NCBI GenBank assembly: GCA_043744615.1
Contig: JAYTUJ010000012.1
Location: 1-34,045 of the forward strand
DNA length: 34,045 bases
DNA from: JAYTUJ01 sp043744615
Lineage (GTDB): Bacteria; Patescibacteriota; Minisyncoccia; Phycocordibacterales; CAIRYW01
Reading direction: 5' to 3'
Part shown: positions 13,885 through 21,922 of the stretch, in pieces
Position numbering within the stretch: position 1 is the first letter of the stretch
How the letters are laid out: every line of letters begins with the position of its first letter
The notes under the pieces: generated by a model
What the model was told of the DNA's origin: nothing
What the model saw: the letters and a program-made list of their open reading frames with translations, nothing else
The model's database searches: none
Position numbers and translations under genes: made by a program

Positions 13885-16059
13885 ATGCACGATAAGTTTA
13901 CAAAACCATACAGTCCTGAAGAAACTGAAAACTCGATATATAAAGTTTGGGAAGAATCGGGTTTTTTTAATCCTGATAATTTGCCTGGCGAGCGAAGCGA
14001 GCCGTTTACTATCGTCATGCCCCCACCAAATGCAAACGGTGATTTGCACGTTGGTCATTCCCTTTTTATTACTCTCGAAGATTTGATTATTCGTTTCAAA
14101 CGAATGCAAGGTTATAAAGCATTATGGATTCCTGGAAGAGACCATGGTGGTTTTGAAACCCAAACTGTATACGAAAAGAAATTAGAAAAAGAAGGACGAT
14201 CACGATTTAAAATGGATCCTCAAGATTTGTATAAAGAAATTTATGCATTCACCATTGAAAATAAAGCAAAGATGGAAAACCAAGTTCGAAAAATTGGTGC
14301 TTCATGCGACTGGTCTCGAGAAAAGTTTACCCTTGATGCTGATGTAATCAAAAAAGTTCAACAAACATTTAAAAAAATGTATGACGATGGTTTGGTATAT
14401 CGAGACAATCGAATGGTTAACTGGTGTACAAAACATCAAACTTCCCTTTCTGATGTAGAAACCGAAACAAAAGAAATGACTGACAAACTGTATTACATTA
14501 AATACGGGCCCGTTACTGTTGCAACGGTACGACCAGAAACAATTTTTGGTGACGTTGCTGTTGCAGTAAACCCTACTGACGAACGATACAAACATTTAAT
14601 TGATACAACAATTACCGTACAAATTCCAACTGGTGATTTAGTACTCAAAGTTATTGGCGATAGCATAGTAGAAAAAGATTTTGGAACTGGTGCATTAAAA
14701 ATTACTCCTGCGCACGATAAAAACGATTTTGAATTAGGACGTCGTCATGGATTAACTTCAGTTGAAGTGATCGACCGTTTTGGAAAACTAAACGAAAAAA
14801 CAGGAAAATATGCGGGCTTAAAAATTGCTGAAGCCCGCAAACAAGTTGTTGCCGACCTTGAAGCAATGAACTTAATTGAAAAAACAGAAGAATATCTTCA
14901 CCCTGTTCCGACTTGTTATAAATGCGCGACGGTTATCGAACCACGACAACTTCCACAATGGTATGTAAGTATGAAACCGCTTGCAGAAAAAGCACTTGAA
15001 GCTGTTGAAAAAGGTGAGGTTACTTTTTATCCCGACAACTATCGAAAAATATTTAATTATTGGATGTCGAATACACTTGATTGGAATATTTCAAGGCAGA
15101 TTGTATGGGGTATTTCTATTCCTGCAAAAATTTGTACAGCGTGCGGGCAAGGATTTCCTGATCTTGAAAACACTTTATTAGCTTGTGAAAAATGTAATGG
15201 CGAAGTTATTGCAGACACCGACACCTTTGATACTTGGTTTTCATCAGGACAATGGCCTTTAATTACAACAGGTTTTGCACTCGAAGAAAAAAATCAAACA
15301 AAAGATTTCAAAACATTCTACCCTACCAATGTAATGGAAACTGGGTACGATCTTATTTTCAAATGGATTCCTCGAATGATTATTTTTGGATTATATCTTT
15401 CAGGAGAAGTTCCATTTAAAGATGTGTACTTGCATGGACTCGTAAACGATGCGCAAGGTAAAAAAATGAGTAAGAGTAAAGGCAATGTAATTAATCCGCT
15501 CGACATGACTGCCAAATACGGTACTGATGCGTTGCGAATGGCTTTAGTTGTTGCCAATCCTGCCGGAAGCGACACTGCCCTTTCTGAAAATAAAATTAAA
15601 GGTTATAAAAACTTTGCAAATAAATTGTGGAATATTTCAAGATTCGTATTTTCAAACACCGAAGGAATTATTCTTGATGAAACACCGATTACTGAAGAAC
15701 AAAAAAATATTACTGCCGATGCCGATAAAATCTTGATACAAGAATACGTAGAAATAATAAAAGATATTACTGCAGACCTTGAAGCGTACCGATTTCATCT
15801 TGCTTCAGAAAAAATATATCACTATGTATGGGACCGCTACGCAGCAATTATTATTGAAGAAAGTAAAGCAGTACTTGCAAATGACCAAGACATACAAGCA
15901 AAAACTTCTCGACAATATACTTTGTTATTAATTCTAAAAAATATCATTGCAGTACTGCACCCTTTCATGCCTTTTATTACCGAAGAAATTTGGTCACATA
16001 TTTGCAAAAAAGAAAAAGAGTTATTAATTATTGCTCCGTGGCCGTATAAAAAAATATAA
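13885..16059 (+). CDS. valS: Valine--tRNA ligase
   Basis: Class I aminoacyl-tRNA synthetase charging tRNA-Val. 724 residues, against about 860-950 in model bacteria; the C-terminal coiled-coil arm is missing and the protein ends soon after the anticodon-binding domain (PFMPFITEEIWSH). The HIGH motif is HVGH (residues 55-58) in PPPNANGDLHVGH; the KMSKS loop is near residue 527 (GKKMSKSKGNVINP). The CP1 editing domain is present (TVRPETIFGD, ALKITPAHDKNDFELG). A zinc-type pair (CTACG ... CEKC) follows the editing domain. Arg codons are mostly CGA. The gene stands alone on the plus strand and its stop is 5 bases from the convergent ydcF-like gene. Confidence 0.96.
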   Translation: MHDKFTKPYSPEETENSIYKVWEESGFFNPDNLPGERSEPFTIVMPPPNANGDLHVGHSLFITLEDLIIRFKRMQGYKALWIPGRDHGGFETQTVYEKKLEKEGRSRFKMDPQDLYKEIYAFTIENKAKMENQVRKIGASCDWSREKFTLDADVIKKVQQTFKKMYDDGLVYRDNRMVNWCTKHQTSLSDVETETKEMTDKLYYIKYGPVTVATVRPETIFGDVAVAVNPTDERYKHLIDTTITVQIPTGDLVLKVIGDSIVEKDFGTGALKITPAHDKNDFELGRRHGLTSVEVIDRFGKLNEKTGKYAGLKIAEARKQVVADLEAMNLIEKTEEYLHPVPTCYKCATVIEPRQLPQWYVSMKPLAEKALEAVEKGEVTFYPDNYRKIFNYWMSNTLDWNISRQIVWGISIPAKICTACGQGFPDLENTLLACEKCNGEVIADTDTFDTWFSSGQWPLITTGFALEEKNQTKDFKTFYPTNVMETGYDLIFKWIPRMIIFGLYLSGEVPFKDVYLHGLVNDAQGKKMSKSKGNVINPLDMTAKYGTDALRMALVVANPAGSDTALSENKIKGYKNFANKLWNISRFVFSNTEGIILDETPITEEQKNITADADKILIQEYVEIIKDITADLEAYRFHLASEKIYHYVWDRYAAIIIEESKAVLANDQDIQAKTSRQYTLLLILKNIIAVLHPFMPFITEEIWSHICKKEKELLIIAPWPYKKI
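13987..14003. repeat. Imperfect GCGAAGC-centred palindrome in valS
   Basis: GGC-GA-GC-GAA-GC-GA-GCC: GC-GAA-GC apex, tandem G.A mismatches, then GGC/GCC. It encodes G-E-R-S-E-P in the variable loop just before the HIGH-motif strand. The apex is identical to that of the palindrome at 4538. Confidence 0.7.
14811..14839. repeat. 9-bp inverted repeat in valS
   Basis: TGCGGGCTT (14811-14819) and AAGCCCGCA (14831-14839) with an 11-nt loop. It encodes Y-A-G-L-K-I-A-E-A-R, a normally conserved stretch, but uses GC-rich codons unlike its surroundings. Confidence 0.6.
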
Positions 16060-16064
16060 ATAAA

Positions 16065-16733
16065 CTAACCTCGAAACGTATCGGCAAGTTTTGAAACCAT
16101 ATTACCTTTTGGATCTACCACTAAAAAACCTCGTAGAAAAGCTTCTTTGAGACGTTTTAATTTTGTTGGAATAGAATTATTAAATCGTTTTACAAACTTA
16201 GCGTAATGAGGCGACTTTTTTTGCAATAATTCTTCAGCATTAAATGATTTGGTTTCAATGCCGTGATTTTTAAATATTTTCGAAGCACGCTTTGTATGAA
16301 AACCTACGGTTAGCAAGGCAGGTGTGGATTGTTGTGTTTCATTTTCGCGATCCAATATATTTTTTATCTCTTTTGCATTTCCATGTGTATCTAAAGATTG
16401 TTCTTCTAAGATAATATTCTCGTCGCAAATTTGTGGATACGTTTCGTGCGGATATTTTAAAAGAATATACGTTTTCATCGCTTCTGATTCAGAAGGAAAT
16501 TCTTTGCCGGCAGTTTTTCCACCCGAAATAATAAGTCGGTCGGTCATGCCCGAAATTAACATTTCAGCACCTGCGATTGCGCACATTTTTGACTCGACAC
16601 TCAGCTCAGGATTTTTTGAATACTCACGCCAATTTTGTCCCAACACAAAAACAGTATCAAAGTGATCGGGAGTTTGCTCATGAGATTCTTGAGAATCTTC
16701 TGGACTGTTTACATGTATTGGTTTTTCAGACAT
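16065..16733 (-). CDS. YdcF-like (DUF218) protein
   Basis: 222 residues. The core has the DUF218/YdcF plan: VFVLGQNW, MLISGMTDRLIISGGKTAGKEFP, SESEAMKTYI, then EEQSLDTHGNAKEIKNIL, TVGFHTKRASKIFKNHGI. Most YdcF proteins are membrane-anchored; this one has no transmembrane segment and starts with a polar tail, as in soluble SAM-binding YdcF. Function is not established in the family. Its ATG lies 9 bases after the GIY-YIG gene stop, so the two are co-transcribed. Confidence 0.75.
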   Translation of the reverse strand: MSEKPIHVNSPEDSQESHEQTPDHFDTVFVLGQNWREYSKNPELSVESKMCAIAGAEMLISGMTDRLIISGGKTAGKEFPSESEAMKTYILLKYPHETYPQICDENIILEEQSLDTHGNAKEIKNILDRENETQQSTPALLTVGFHTKRASKIFKNHGIETKSFNAEELLQKKSPHYAKFVKRFNNSIPTKLKRLKEAFLRGFLVVDPKGNMVSKLADTFRG

Positions 16734-16742
16734 ACAACAATA

Positions 16743-16994
16743 TTAACCTGTCGCGTTTATTAATTCTAATTTCTCTTCCCTTTTCATTCGTTTAATTTCT
16801 GCTTCGCGACTGCGAGCTTCGGCAAAAGTTTTTACTTTTTCAGAATATACCAATTCAACAGGCCGTCTAATTTTTGTATAATGCGCTCCCGATTTTAAAT
16901 TATTATGTTGATGTAATCTTTTTTGTATATCGTTTGTTGAGCCAACATAGAGGGTTGAATCGGAGCATTTGAGGATATATACAAAATATTTCAT
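16743..16994 (-). CDS. GIY-YIG nuclease-domain protein (UPF0213/YhbQ-like)
   Basis: 83 residues, a single GIY-YIG domain: FVYILKCSDSTLYVGSTNDIQKRLHQHN with the conserved Tyr (YIL, YVG) and Arg, then SGAHYTKIRRPVELVYSE and SREAEIKRMKREEKLELI with the catalytic Glu. Stand-alone proteins of this type are common; nuclease roles in DNA repair are suspected but unproven. It leads a two-gene operon with the ydcF-like gene. A TATAAT lies about 50 nt upstream, so this unit is not obviously leaderless. Confidence 0.88.
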   Translation of the reverse strand: MKYFVYILKCSDSTLYVGSTNDIQKRLHQHNNLKSGAHYTKIRRPVELVYSEKVKTFAEARSREAEIKRMKREEKLELINATG

Positions 16995-17145
16995 ACTCTA
17001 TGTGAGTTGATCGTTTAGCATGTCAGTTAGTAGATTATATTTTCACCTTCTGTCATAAAATTATAATAACATATATTTAAGCCGGGAATATAAGCATGGT
17101 TTCAGCAATCTATTTATCTTGTGAATAGATACTCCATCATATTAC

Positions 17146-17862
17146 TTATAATTCTTTCTGTATTTCATCAAACCATAACCCGTAGCCTTTGTCATTGAGG
17201 TGTAAAAAATCATTAGCATAATACTCATTTGGATTTTCTAAAACAACCTTTGTCAAAGAAGAATCAATCAAATTAATATAATGTGCACCGGTTGCTTGAG
17301 CTTGTTTTATGTAAATATCCCGAACTTCATAACTTCTTTTTGAAAGCAGTGCATTAATGTACCAGGGAAAGAATTTTGAATCACCGACATTTCCTGAATG
17401 AAGAAAAATAACTTTGTTACTATTCGCTATTGTCCACGCAAGAACTTTTTGTATCCCCTCTTCAATATTTTTTATTGATGTAAATCTAATGATGTCATTT
17501 GCACCAATTTGAATAAGAATAATATCAAATTTTTGAGTTGTATCTATTGTTTTAATTTTTTCAAGCAAACCAGCAATTTTTAAACCGTTCTCAGAAATAT
17601 TCGTAATCGTTGCATTTGGATACATACTTCCTAATCGCCCAGCTGTAGTATTTTTAGGATCTTCTGAGCCGGTTCCAACCATAGTACTATCACCAAGAAC
17701 AAGAATATTTGTCTGTGCGTTTACAACCGTTCGAGAAAACGGAATTGCTTTTTTCATCAATACTCCAGTCTTGCGTAACAACATAATTGTTCGGACAATA
17801 TCAAATAGCAAAACGATACCGACAAGTATTACGAATATAATAATTATAGAAATAAATTCCAT
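17146..17862 (-). CDS. SGNH/GDSL-type hydrolase with N-terminal membrane anchor
   Basis: 238 residues from ATG 17862 (MEFISIIIIFVILVGIVLLF), a transmembrane anchor. The hydrolase domain has block I NILVLGDSTMVGTG with the nucleophile Ser, block III IQIGANDII, and block V ANDFLHLNDKGY with the Asp-x-x-His pair, so the SGNH residues are complete. It is expected to act on an ester of a lipid or cell-surface glycan on the outer side of the membrane. The gene begins 23 bases after the Fic gene stop. An upstream TTG at 17880 is less likely than the ATG. Confidence 0.83.
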   Translation of the reverse strand: MEFISIIIIFVILVGIVLLFDIVRTIMLLRKTGVLMKKAIPFSRTVVNAQTNILVLGDSTMVGTGSEDPKNTTAGRLGSMYPNATITNISENGLKIAGLLEKIKTIDTTQKFDIILIQIGANDIIRFTSIKNIEEGIQKVLAWTIANSNKVIFLHSGNVGDSKFFPWYINALLSKRSYEVRDIYIKQAQATGAHYINLIDSSLTKVVLENPNEYYANDFLHLNDKGYGLWFDEIQKEL

Positions 17863-17885
17863 ATAGGTTATTGCTCGCAAATCTA

Positions 17886-18434
17886 CTATCGATAAAAATC
17901 GTGTTCTTCGTAATAGTATGATTGTTCGATTCCTTTCATAAATACATCACGATCATCAACTTGACTGGTAAGTTCTTTGCGTAAAAGTTCTTGTATTTCA
18001 AGAGAGTTCACCGGACTTCGTTCCATAGCATTAAGATAATCTCTTTTATCTATTTTCTGCCAATCAACACATTGCTGTAGATTATTCTTTAACATTAAAT
18101 CGAGCCAAATGCGCATACTGCGGCCATTACCTTCCATAAAAGGATGTGCGACATTCATTTCTACATACTTTGTAATAATATCTTCAAATGTAGACTCAAA
18201 AAGCAAATCAATTTTTTTTAAACTCTCAATCAAATACAAGTGTGAAGCAAAGCGAAAACCACCTTTACTTATATCTTTTGTGCGAATAGTGCCGGCAAAA
18301 TCATACAAATCTTTAAAAAGGTATTCGTGTATTTGTTGTAAACCATGTGTTGTTCCCACTTCAAACGAGACAAGTTCATGAGTATCAAAAAGTTCTATGG
18401 CTCGCTTTTTACTTTGCTCATCAAGCTCTTTCAT
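17886..18434 (-). CDS. Fic-domain protein, probable AMP-transferase, class III-like
   Basis: 182 residues. The full Fic motif HPFMEGNGRSMR is at residues 97-108, with His97 and the Glu/Asn/Arg needed for ATP binding and AMP transfer. The flap is in the GTIRTKDISKGGFRFA stretch. The C-terminus GIEQSYYYEEHDFYR contains S172-x3-E176, matching the placement of the C-terminal inhibitory motif (S/T-x3-E-G/N) of class III Fic proteins, although the residue after Glu is Glu rather than Gly/Asn. It could modify a host protein such as a gyrase subunit; no antitoxin partner (FicA/Phd) is adjacent. The promoter is extended -10, leaderless. Confidence 0.88.
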   Translation of the reverse strand: MKELDEQSKKRAIELFDTHELVSFEVGTTHGLQQIHEYLFKDLYDFAGTIRTKDISKGGFRFASHLYLIESLKKIDLLFESTFEDIITKYVEMNVAHPFMEGNGRSMRIWLDLMLKNNLQQCVDWQKIDKRDYLNAMERSPVNSLEIQELLRKELTSQVDDRDVFMKGIEQSYYYEEHDFYR

Positions 18435-18440
18435 TGCTTA

Positions 18441-18449
18441 ATTATAACA
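18441..18449 (-). promoter_or_regulatory. Extended -10 promoter of the fic gene, leaderless
   Basis: Minus strand TGT-TATAAT (18449-18441), 6 nt to the ATG at 18434. No good -35. Confidence 0.62.
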
Positions 18450-18489
18450 CAATTTTAACCGAGCGTATCACCAAGTATGTCTTGGTTTT

Positions 18490-18972
18490 TTACCCTTGTC
18501 GTGCTTTTTCAATAGCAGCAACATCGATTTTTTGCATTGTCATCATTGCATCAAAAGCTCGTTTTGCTTCGTCTCCTCCTACTAAAAAAGCTTCGGTTAA
18601 AACGCGTGGCGTAATTTGCCATGACACTCCCCACTTATCTTTGCACCATCCGCAGTCGCTTTCTTGACCATTATTTTCGATAATTGCATTCCAATATTTG
18701 TCAGTTTCTTCTTGAGTATCTGTCGCGATTTGAAAAGAAAATGCTTCGCTTTGTTTAAATATAGGCCCACCGTTAAGCCCAACACAAGCAATTCCAAACA
18801 CCGTAAATTCAACGGTTAGCACATCACCTTTCTTGCCACTTGGATAGTCACTTGGCGCTCGAAAAATATTTATTAATTTACTATCTGGAAACGTAGCTGC
18901 ATAAAAGTTCGCTGCCTCTTCTGCATCTTTTTCAAACCAGAGGCAGATGGTGTTTTTTGGTATTGTATTCAT
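18490..18972 (-). CDS. VOC-family (PhnB-like) protein
   Basis: 160 residues forming the paired beta-alpha-beta-beta-beta units of a glyoxalase/VOC fold: TICLWFEKDAEEAANFYAATFPDSKL, DVLTVEFTVFGIACVGLNGGP, then WNAIIENNGQESDCGWCKDKWGVSWQITPRVL. This is the PhnB subgroup, often mis-annotated as 3-demethylubiquinone methyltransferase; actual substrates are unknown and catalysis is doubtful in many members. It sits alone between fic and NADAR genes on the same strand. Confidence 0.85.
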   Translation of the reverse strand: MNTIPKNTICLWFEKDAEEAANFYAATFPDSKLINIFRAPSDYPSGKKGDVLTVEFTVFGIACVGLNGGPIFKQSEAFSFQIATDTQEETDKYWNAIIENNGQESDCGWCKDKWGVSWQITPRVLTEAFLVGGDEAKRAFDAMMTMQKIDVAAIEKARQG

Positions 18973-19049
18973 GTGGTTAGTTTAATATTATTTTAGATTA
19001 AAATCTATTTCCATTAAAAATATAATTTAATGTTCTATTTATAACTGCT

Positions 19050-19496
19050 TTAAAGAAGCTCGTTTCTTAGCTTCATCCAGATCTTACCAATATAATTAAG
19101 ACCTTTCCCGTCTTCCCCATCATCCCAAAAACCGTCACCTGGTGGATATGTGACAATATGCTTAACAATATCTAATTCACCAGAATCTAAAAGTGCTTTT
19201 CTAACCTCCTCGTGTTGATCTCGTTTTAATCTCATTATTTTCTCCATAATTTCTAATTTGTATTCTTCTTTTTTAAATTCAGAGATTTGAGTATGTTTAT
19301 ATTTTGAAGAAATTTCCCAAGCTTTAACTGGACTATGAGTATTTCTTATTTCTTCAATGATGTTTTTATCCGTGTATCGTGCACACTGATACGCATGTTC
19401 AACGGTTGGATACACTACTCTGTCAATTTCTATTGCATGGGCGGTGTAGGGGGAAAAATAAATATAAAAGATTTCTAAAGGAAGTTTGTTTTGCAT
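19050..19496 (-). CDS. NADAR-family protein (YbiA-like)
   Basis: 148 residues with the NADAR signature: FYIYFSPYTAHAIEIDRVVYPTVEHAYQCARYTD, then SPVKAWEISSKYK, RDQHEEVRKALLDSGELDIVKH, and the ending YPPGDGFWDDGEDGKGLNYIGKIWMKLR. NADAR proteins are reported as N-glycosidases of riboflavin intermediates (YbiA type) and as enzymes removing ADP-ribose from guanine, the latter as antitoxins to DarT-like toxins. No DarT is visible in this window, so either role is open. The promoter is extended -10 and leaderless. Confidence 0.88.
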   Translation of the reverse strand: MQNKLPLEIFYIYFSPYTAHAIEIDRVVYPTVEHAYQCARYTDKNIIEEIRNTHSPVKAWEISSKYKHTQISEFKKEEYKLEIMEKIMRLKRDQHEEVRKALLDSGELDIVKHIVTYPPGDGFWDDGEDGKGLNYIGKIWMKLRNELL

Positions 19497-19502
19497 ACGA
19501 GA

Positions 19503-19511
19503 ATTATACCA
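19503..19511 (-). promoter_or_regulatory. Extended -10 promoter of the NADAR gene, leaderless
   Basis: Minus strand TGG-TATAAT (19511-19503), 6 nt to the ATG at 19496. Confidence 0.62.
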
Positions 19512-19569
19512 AACTTATGAACTGGCAACTCTTTTATTAAAAGTTTTGCAATCGTACTTTTCCCTACGT

Positions 19570-20850
19570 TTATTGAACCTCAACTCTTTTATTCTCAAAA
19601 GTATCAAAGTCTAATTCGTCTTTCATTACCTTTACGAAAGGATATTGTTTTTTAAAATCTGCCACAGAAACTCCTCTTAATTTTAAAGATTCGAATTCAA
19701 TTTCACATCCAAGATCAGTATGTCCGTTCTGTTTCATTTCAGAATAAGCTTTAAAAAATAGGTCAATATCTTTAGGAAGAATGTCTAATACAAGAGAACC
19801 ATATTCTCCTAATGTCTTCTGTATTAATTGTCTAAACTTTTCTTGATCACCCTCAATATATAATACAAATAAATCCTCTTCTATTTCTTTTGTTGATTTA
19901 CTCTCGCTTTGAGCCAAGAAAGAAATAGTTTGAGACACGGACAAGACGTACCCGTCGTATGAATGTGTTTTAAAAGTATCTTGAGGAAAAGATTCAGAGG
20001 TCATGGTCCGAGCAAAATATTCTGTAAATCCCTCGTTAAAATTATTAAGATCGTATGTGCTCTCTAAAGGGTTTTCATGATCATATACGATAGTACCAAA
20101 TCCGCTTTCATTTTTTCTTTTTGTACCCGAAGTATCTATCTTATTACGTGAGATTCCATGAAATATTTCGTGTGTTTGTAATTTTAAAACTTCCTTTCCT
20201 AAGGGCAAATCTTTATCGGAAGAAAGTGTAACATACGCACTCTTTGAGTCGTGAACATACTCCCCTGAAGAACAAGCGTGGGGATCAAACACCTCAACAT
20301 CATTTGTTCTTCTAAGCATTCTATTAACTTTTCCAGTATATACAATTGTAGGCCAACGTTCCTCTACTTGGTCTTGAACCCCCAACCTAAGAGCAAGAAG
20401 TTTAATCCGAGCCATTACCATATCTGCTTCTTTTAAAAATTCAGGGTTATCAATCCTCTGTTTAATCGCTTCATTTTCCATTGTAACCATTCCAGCAAGA
20501 ACTTCTTGAAGGGCGTCATTTTGAGTCGCTGCTAAAAGCATTTCTATCTCATCAACTGAAAAATCAGCATTTTCTAAAGTCGAAACACTAGTAAGCATAT
20601 CTTGCCCTTCAAGGATTTGACCTTGCTTTAACTTATCTATAACGCGCTGCTCTTCTGCTAAATTTTGATTTAATGAGCTTTTAATAACCAAAGAAACTTC
20701 TTTAAGGTTTGATGGGGCTTCTTCTAATTTAATAGAACGTTGTTTTAAACGCTCATAAAATTCTATATCTGTATGCTGATTTTCTGGCTGAACATTTTCA
20801 ACTGTTTCAACTTTATTCGCCACATTCTCTTGTCTTACTAATCTTTCCAT
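19570..20850 (-). CDS. Zincin-like putative metallopeptidase, family unknown
   Basis: 426 residues, no signal peptide. HEIFH at residues 227-231 fits the HExxH zinc site, and NEGFTEYFAR at residues 272-281 supplies Glu candidates for the third ligand, as in gluzincin-type enzymes (E273 or E277, about 45 residues later). The N-terminal 200 residues are helical, Glu/Gln-rich and charged; the C-terminal 130 residues are helical and end without recognised motif. I do not recognise the family and protease activity is inferred from the motif pair. Arg codons include more AGA/AGG than in the core genes. The promoter is a TATAAT 7 nt from the ATG. Confidence 0.62.
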   Translation of the reverse strand: MERLVRQENVANKVETVENVQPENQHTDIEFYERLKQRSIKLEEAPSNLKEVSLVIKSSLNQNLAEEQRVIDKLKQGQILEGQDMLTSVSTLENADFSVDEIEMLLAATQNDALQEVLAGMVTMENEAIKQRIDNPEFLKEADMVMARIKLLALRLGVQDQVEERWPTIVYTGKVNRMLRRTNDVEVFDPHACSSGEYVHDSKSAYVTLSSDKDLPLGKEVLKLQTHEIFHGISRNKIDTSGTKRKNESGFGTIVYDHENPLESTYDLNNFNEGFTEYFARTMTSESFPQDTFKTHSYDGYVLSVSQTISFLAQSESKSTKEIEEDLFVLYIEGDQEKFRQLIQKTLGEYGSLVLDILPKDIDLFFKAYSEMKQNGHTDLGCEIEFESLKLRGVSVADFKKQYPFVKVMKDELDFDTFENKRVEVQ

Positions 20851-20857
20851 ATTATTT

Positions 20858-20863
20858 ATTATA
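20858..20863 (-). promoter_or_regulatory. -10 element of the zincin-like gene, leaderless spacing
   Basis: Minus strand TATAAT (20863-20858), 7 nt to the ATG at 20850. The -35 would fall in the structured stretch upstream and is not recognisable. Confidence 0.5.
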
Positions 20864-20865
20864 TC

Positions 20866-21066
20866 TTAAGGTTCTTGAAATTCGAACCTGTCCCATATTC
20901 TCTTCTCGCAAAGCCTCGAGGCGATTTTCTATTATTTTTGCTTCGCAACCTTGATAAAATCGGCTGACTGTCTCGAGCTAGAAGCGTGGATGGTCAAGCC
21001 CTGTAATGTTGGTTTGACCTATTCTAGTGCAGGCTGGTCGACGCGACTCGAGCAGATAACTTTTTT
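20866..21066 (+). other. Structured GC-richer intergenic stretch, candidate noncoding RNA or decayed gene
   Basis: This 200-base gap between two minus-strand genes is visibly richer in G+C than its surroundings and full of complementarity. CTG-t-CTCGAG (20968-20977) pairs with CTCGAGCAG (21047-21055); CTAGAA (20978-20983) with TTCTAG (21022-21027); GGTCAAGCC (20992-21000) with GGTTTGACC (21011-21019, one G.U), nested in that order. Upstream, CGATTTT pairs with AAAATCG around a TTGC-TTC-GCAA hairpin. On the plus strand the nested structure is followed by T6 at 21061-21066. The alternative is a decayed gene: the minus strand has a short open frame ending about 20 bases before the zincin ATG. 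Strand and nature are uncertain. Confidence 0.4.
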
Positions 21067-21859
21067 ACAGTGTATTTTTTACATCTATTCCTGTACCTTC
21101 TGAATCTTCCACGATAGATTTGGCAATTTCTTCCAAACTACTTTGAACACCTGACCTATGAAGAGTGTCCGCTAAAATCTTTAACCTCATATACTGAGTG
21201 TTTGTCATTGAATATTTCTGTGCCAGATTTACCAAAAAGATTCCCTCTCTTCTTTTTTCTACCATCGTCTGATCTAGTAACGCCTCTGGGATTCTGTTTT
21301 GATAAGCTAATACTCCACGCTTAGCCATTCTTTCTTGTCGTTTTGATGCCTTCTCGATTATATTAAAGATATTATAGGCCCTCATTGTATCCAGAAGATT
21401 TTTATAATCTTCATCTTCAGATTCCCTGTTGTTTCTTATAGCAGAACCAATTTGAAGATCTACTGTCATGTGGAGCAGCCCTTCATTGTCTTCGATGAGA
21501 TAACCTGAAAGAGGGTCAGGTCTTTCTTCACCACCTAAAAACCGAGTGAGCTCCTTGCTCACACGATTATGGATAAAAGAATCCCTTTCTCTTTCTACAA
21601 CATTAGAATTTTCTATCCAAATGCTATCTATCTGATCATTACTCTTTCCGCCAGATCTAAAAATAATAGCGGGAACTTCCTTTTTAATTCCAATAATTCC
21701 TGCGTCTTGATACCAAATGGAAAGGTCACGAGAAGCTTCCTCACTAAGCGGTTCTACACTTGCCAGTCTTTCTGAAAATATTTTTTTGAAATCTGGAACT
21801 TCTCGTCTAGTTTCATACTCTCCGCCTTCGATAGGATTAGGGTATTTAGGTTTTTCCAT
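21065..21859 (-). CDS. Conserved-looking protein of unknown function
   Basis: 264 residues, charged, no signal peptide or membrane segment. The first half contains short strands (AIIFRSGGK, SIWIENSNVV) and FLGGEERPDPLSGYLIED; the second half is helical (YNIFNIIEKASKRQERMAKRG, EKRREGIFLVNLAQKYSM, SSLEEIAKSIVED). I recognise no family. Arg codons are largely AGA/AGG, whereas valS and other core genes use CGA, hinting at a different origin. It lies next to the zincin-like gene in the same orientation, separated by the structured stretch, and just downstream of tRNA-Gln, a common insertion neighbour. Confidence 0.6.
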   Translation of the reverse strand: MEKPKYPNPIEGGEYETRREVPDFKKIFSERLASVEPLSEEASRDLSIWYQDAGIIGIKKEVPAIIFRSGGKSNDQIDSIWIENSNVVERERDSFIHNRVSKELTRFLGGEERPDPLSGYLIEDNEGLLHMTVDLQIGSAIRNNRESEDEDYKNLLDTMRAYNIFNIIEKASKRQERMAKRGVLAYQNRIPEALLDQTMVEKRREGIFLVNLAQKYSMTNTQYMRLKILADTLHRSGVQSSLEEIAKSIVEDSEGTGIDVKNTL

Positions 21860-21867
21860 ATCGTTTA

Positions 21868-21873
21868 ATTATA
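21868..21873 (-). promoter_or_regulatory. -10 element of the 21065-21859 gene
   Basis: Minus strand TATAAT (21873-21868), 8 nt to the ATG at 21859; no clear -35. Confidence 0.5.
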
Positions 21874-21922
21874 TATCTTTTTATTGAATTTCGTAGCTAT
21901 GCAAAATTACCGAACTGTTTCA

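Noticed and set aside
16801..16822. GCTTCGC...GCGAGCTTCGG in the GIY-YIG gene, similar to the GCGAAGC apex elements
   Set aside because: It forms only a 4-bp stem and encodes the conserved A-R-S-R-E-A-E-I-K segment normal for the family, so it is not an insertion.
16995..17145. Possible small gene or RNA between the GIY-YIG and SGNH genes
   Set aside because: Only a 7-bp AT-rich hairpin (17108-17130) and -10-like sequences are visible; no open frame of note.
16801..18812. Several plus-strand ORFs of 70-110 codons over the fic, VOC and ydcF-like genes
   Set aside because: All lie opposite genes with clear family motifs and have no domain features of their own.
20870..20900. T-arm-like TTCGAACC in the structured gap, considered as tRNA or tmRNA end
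   Set aside because: The flanking bases cannot form a 5-bp T stem, and no acceptor or anticodon arm or tag sequence follows.
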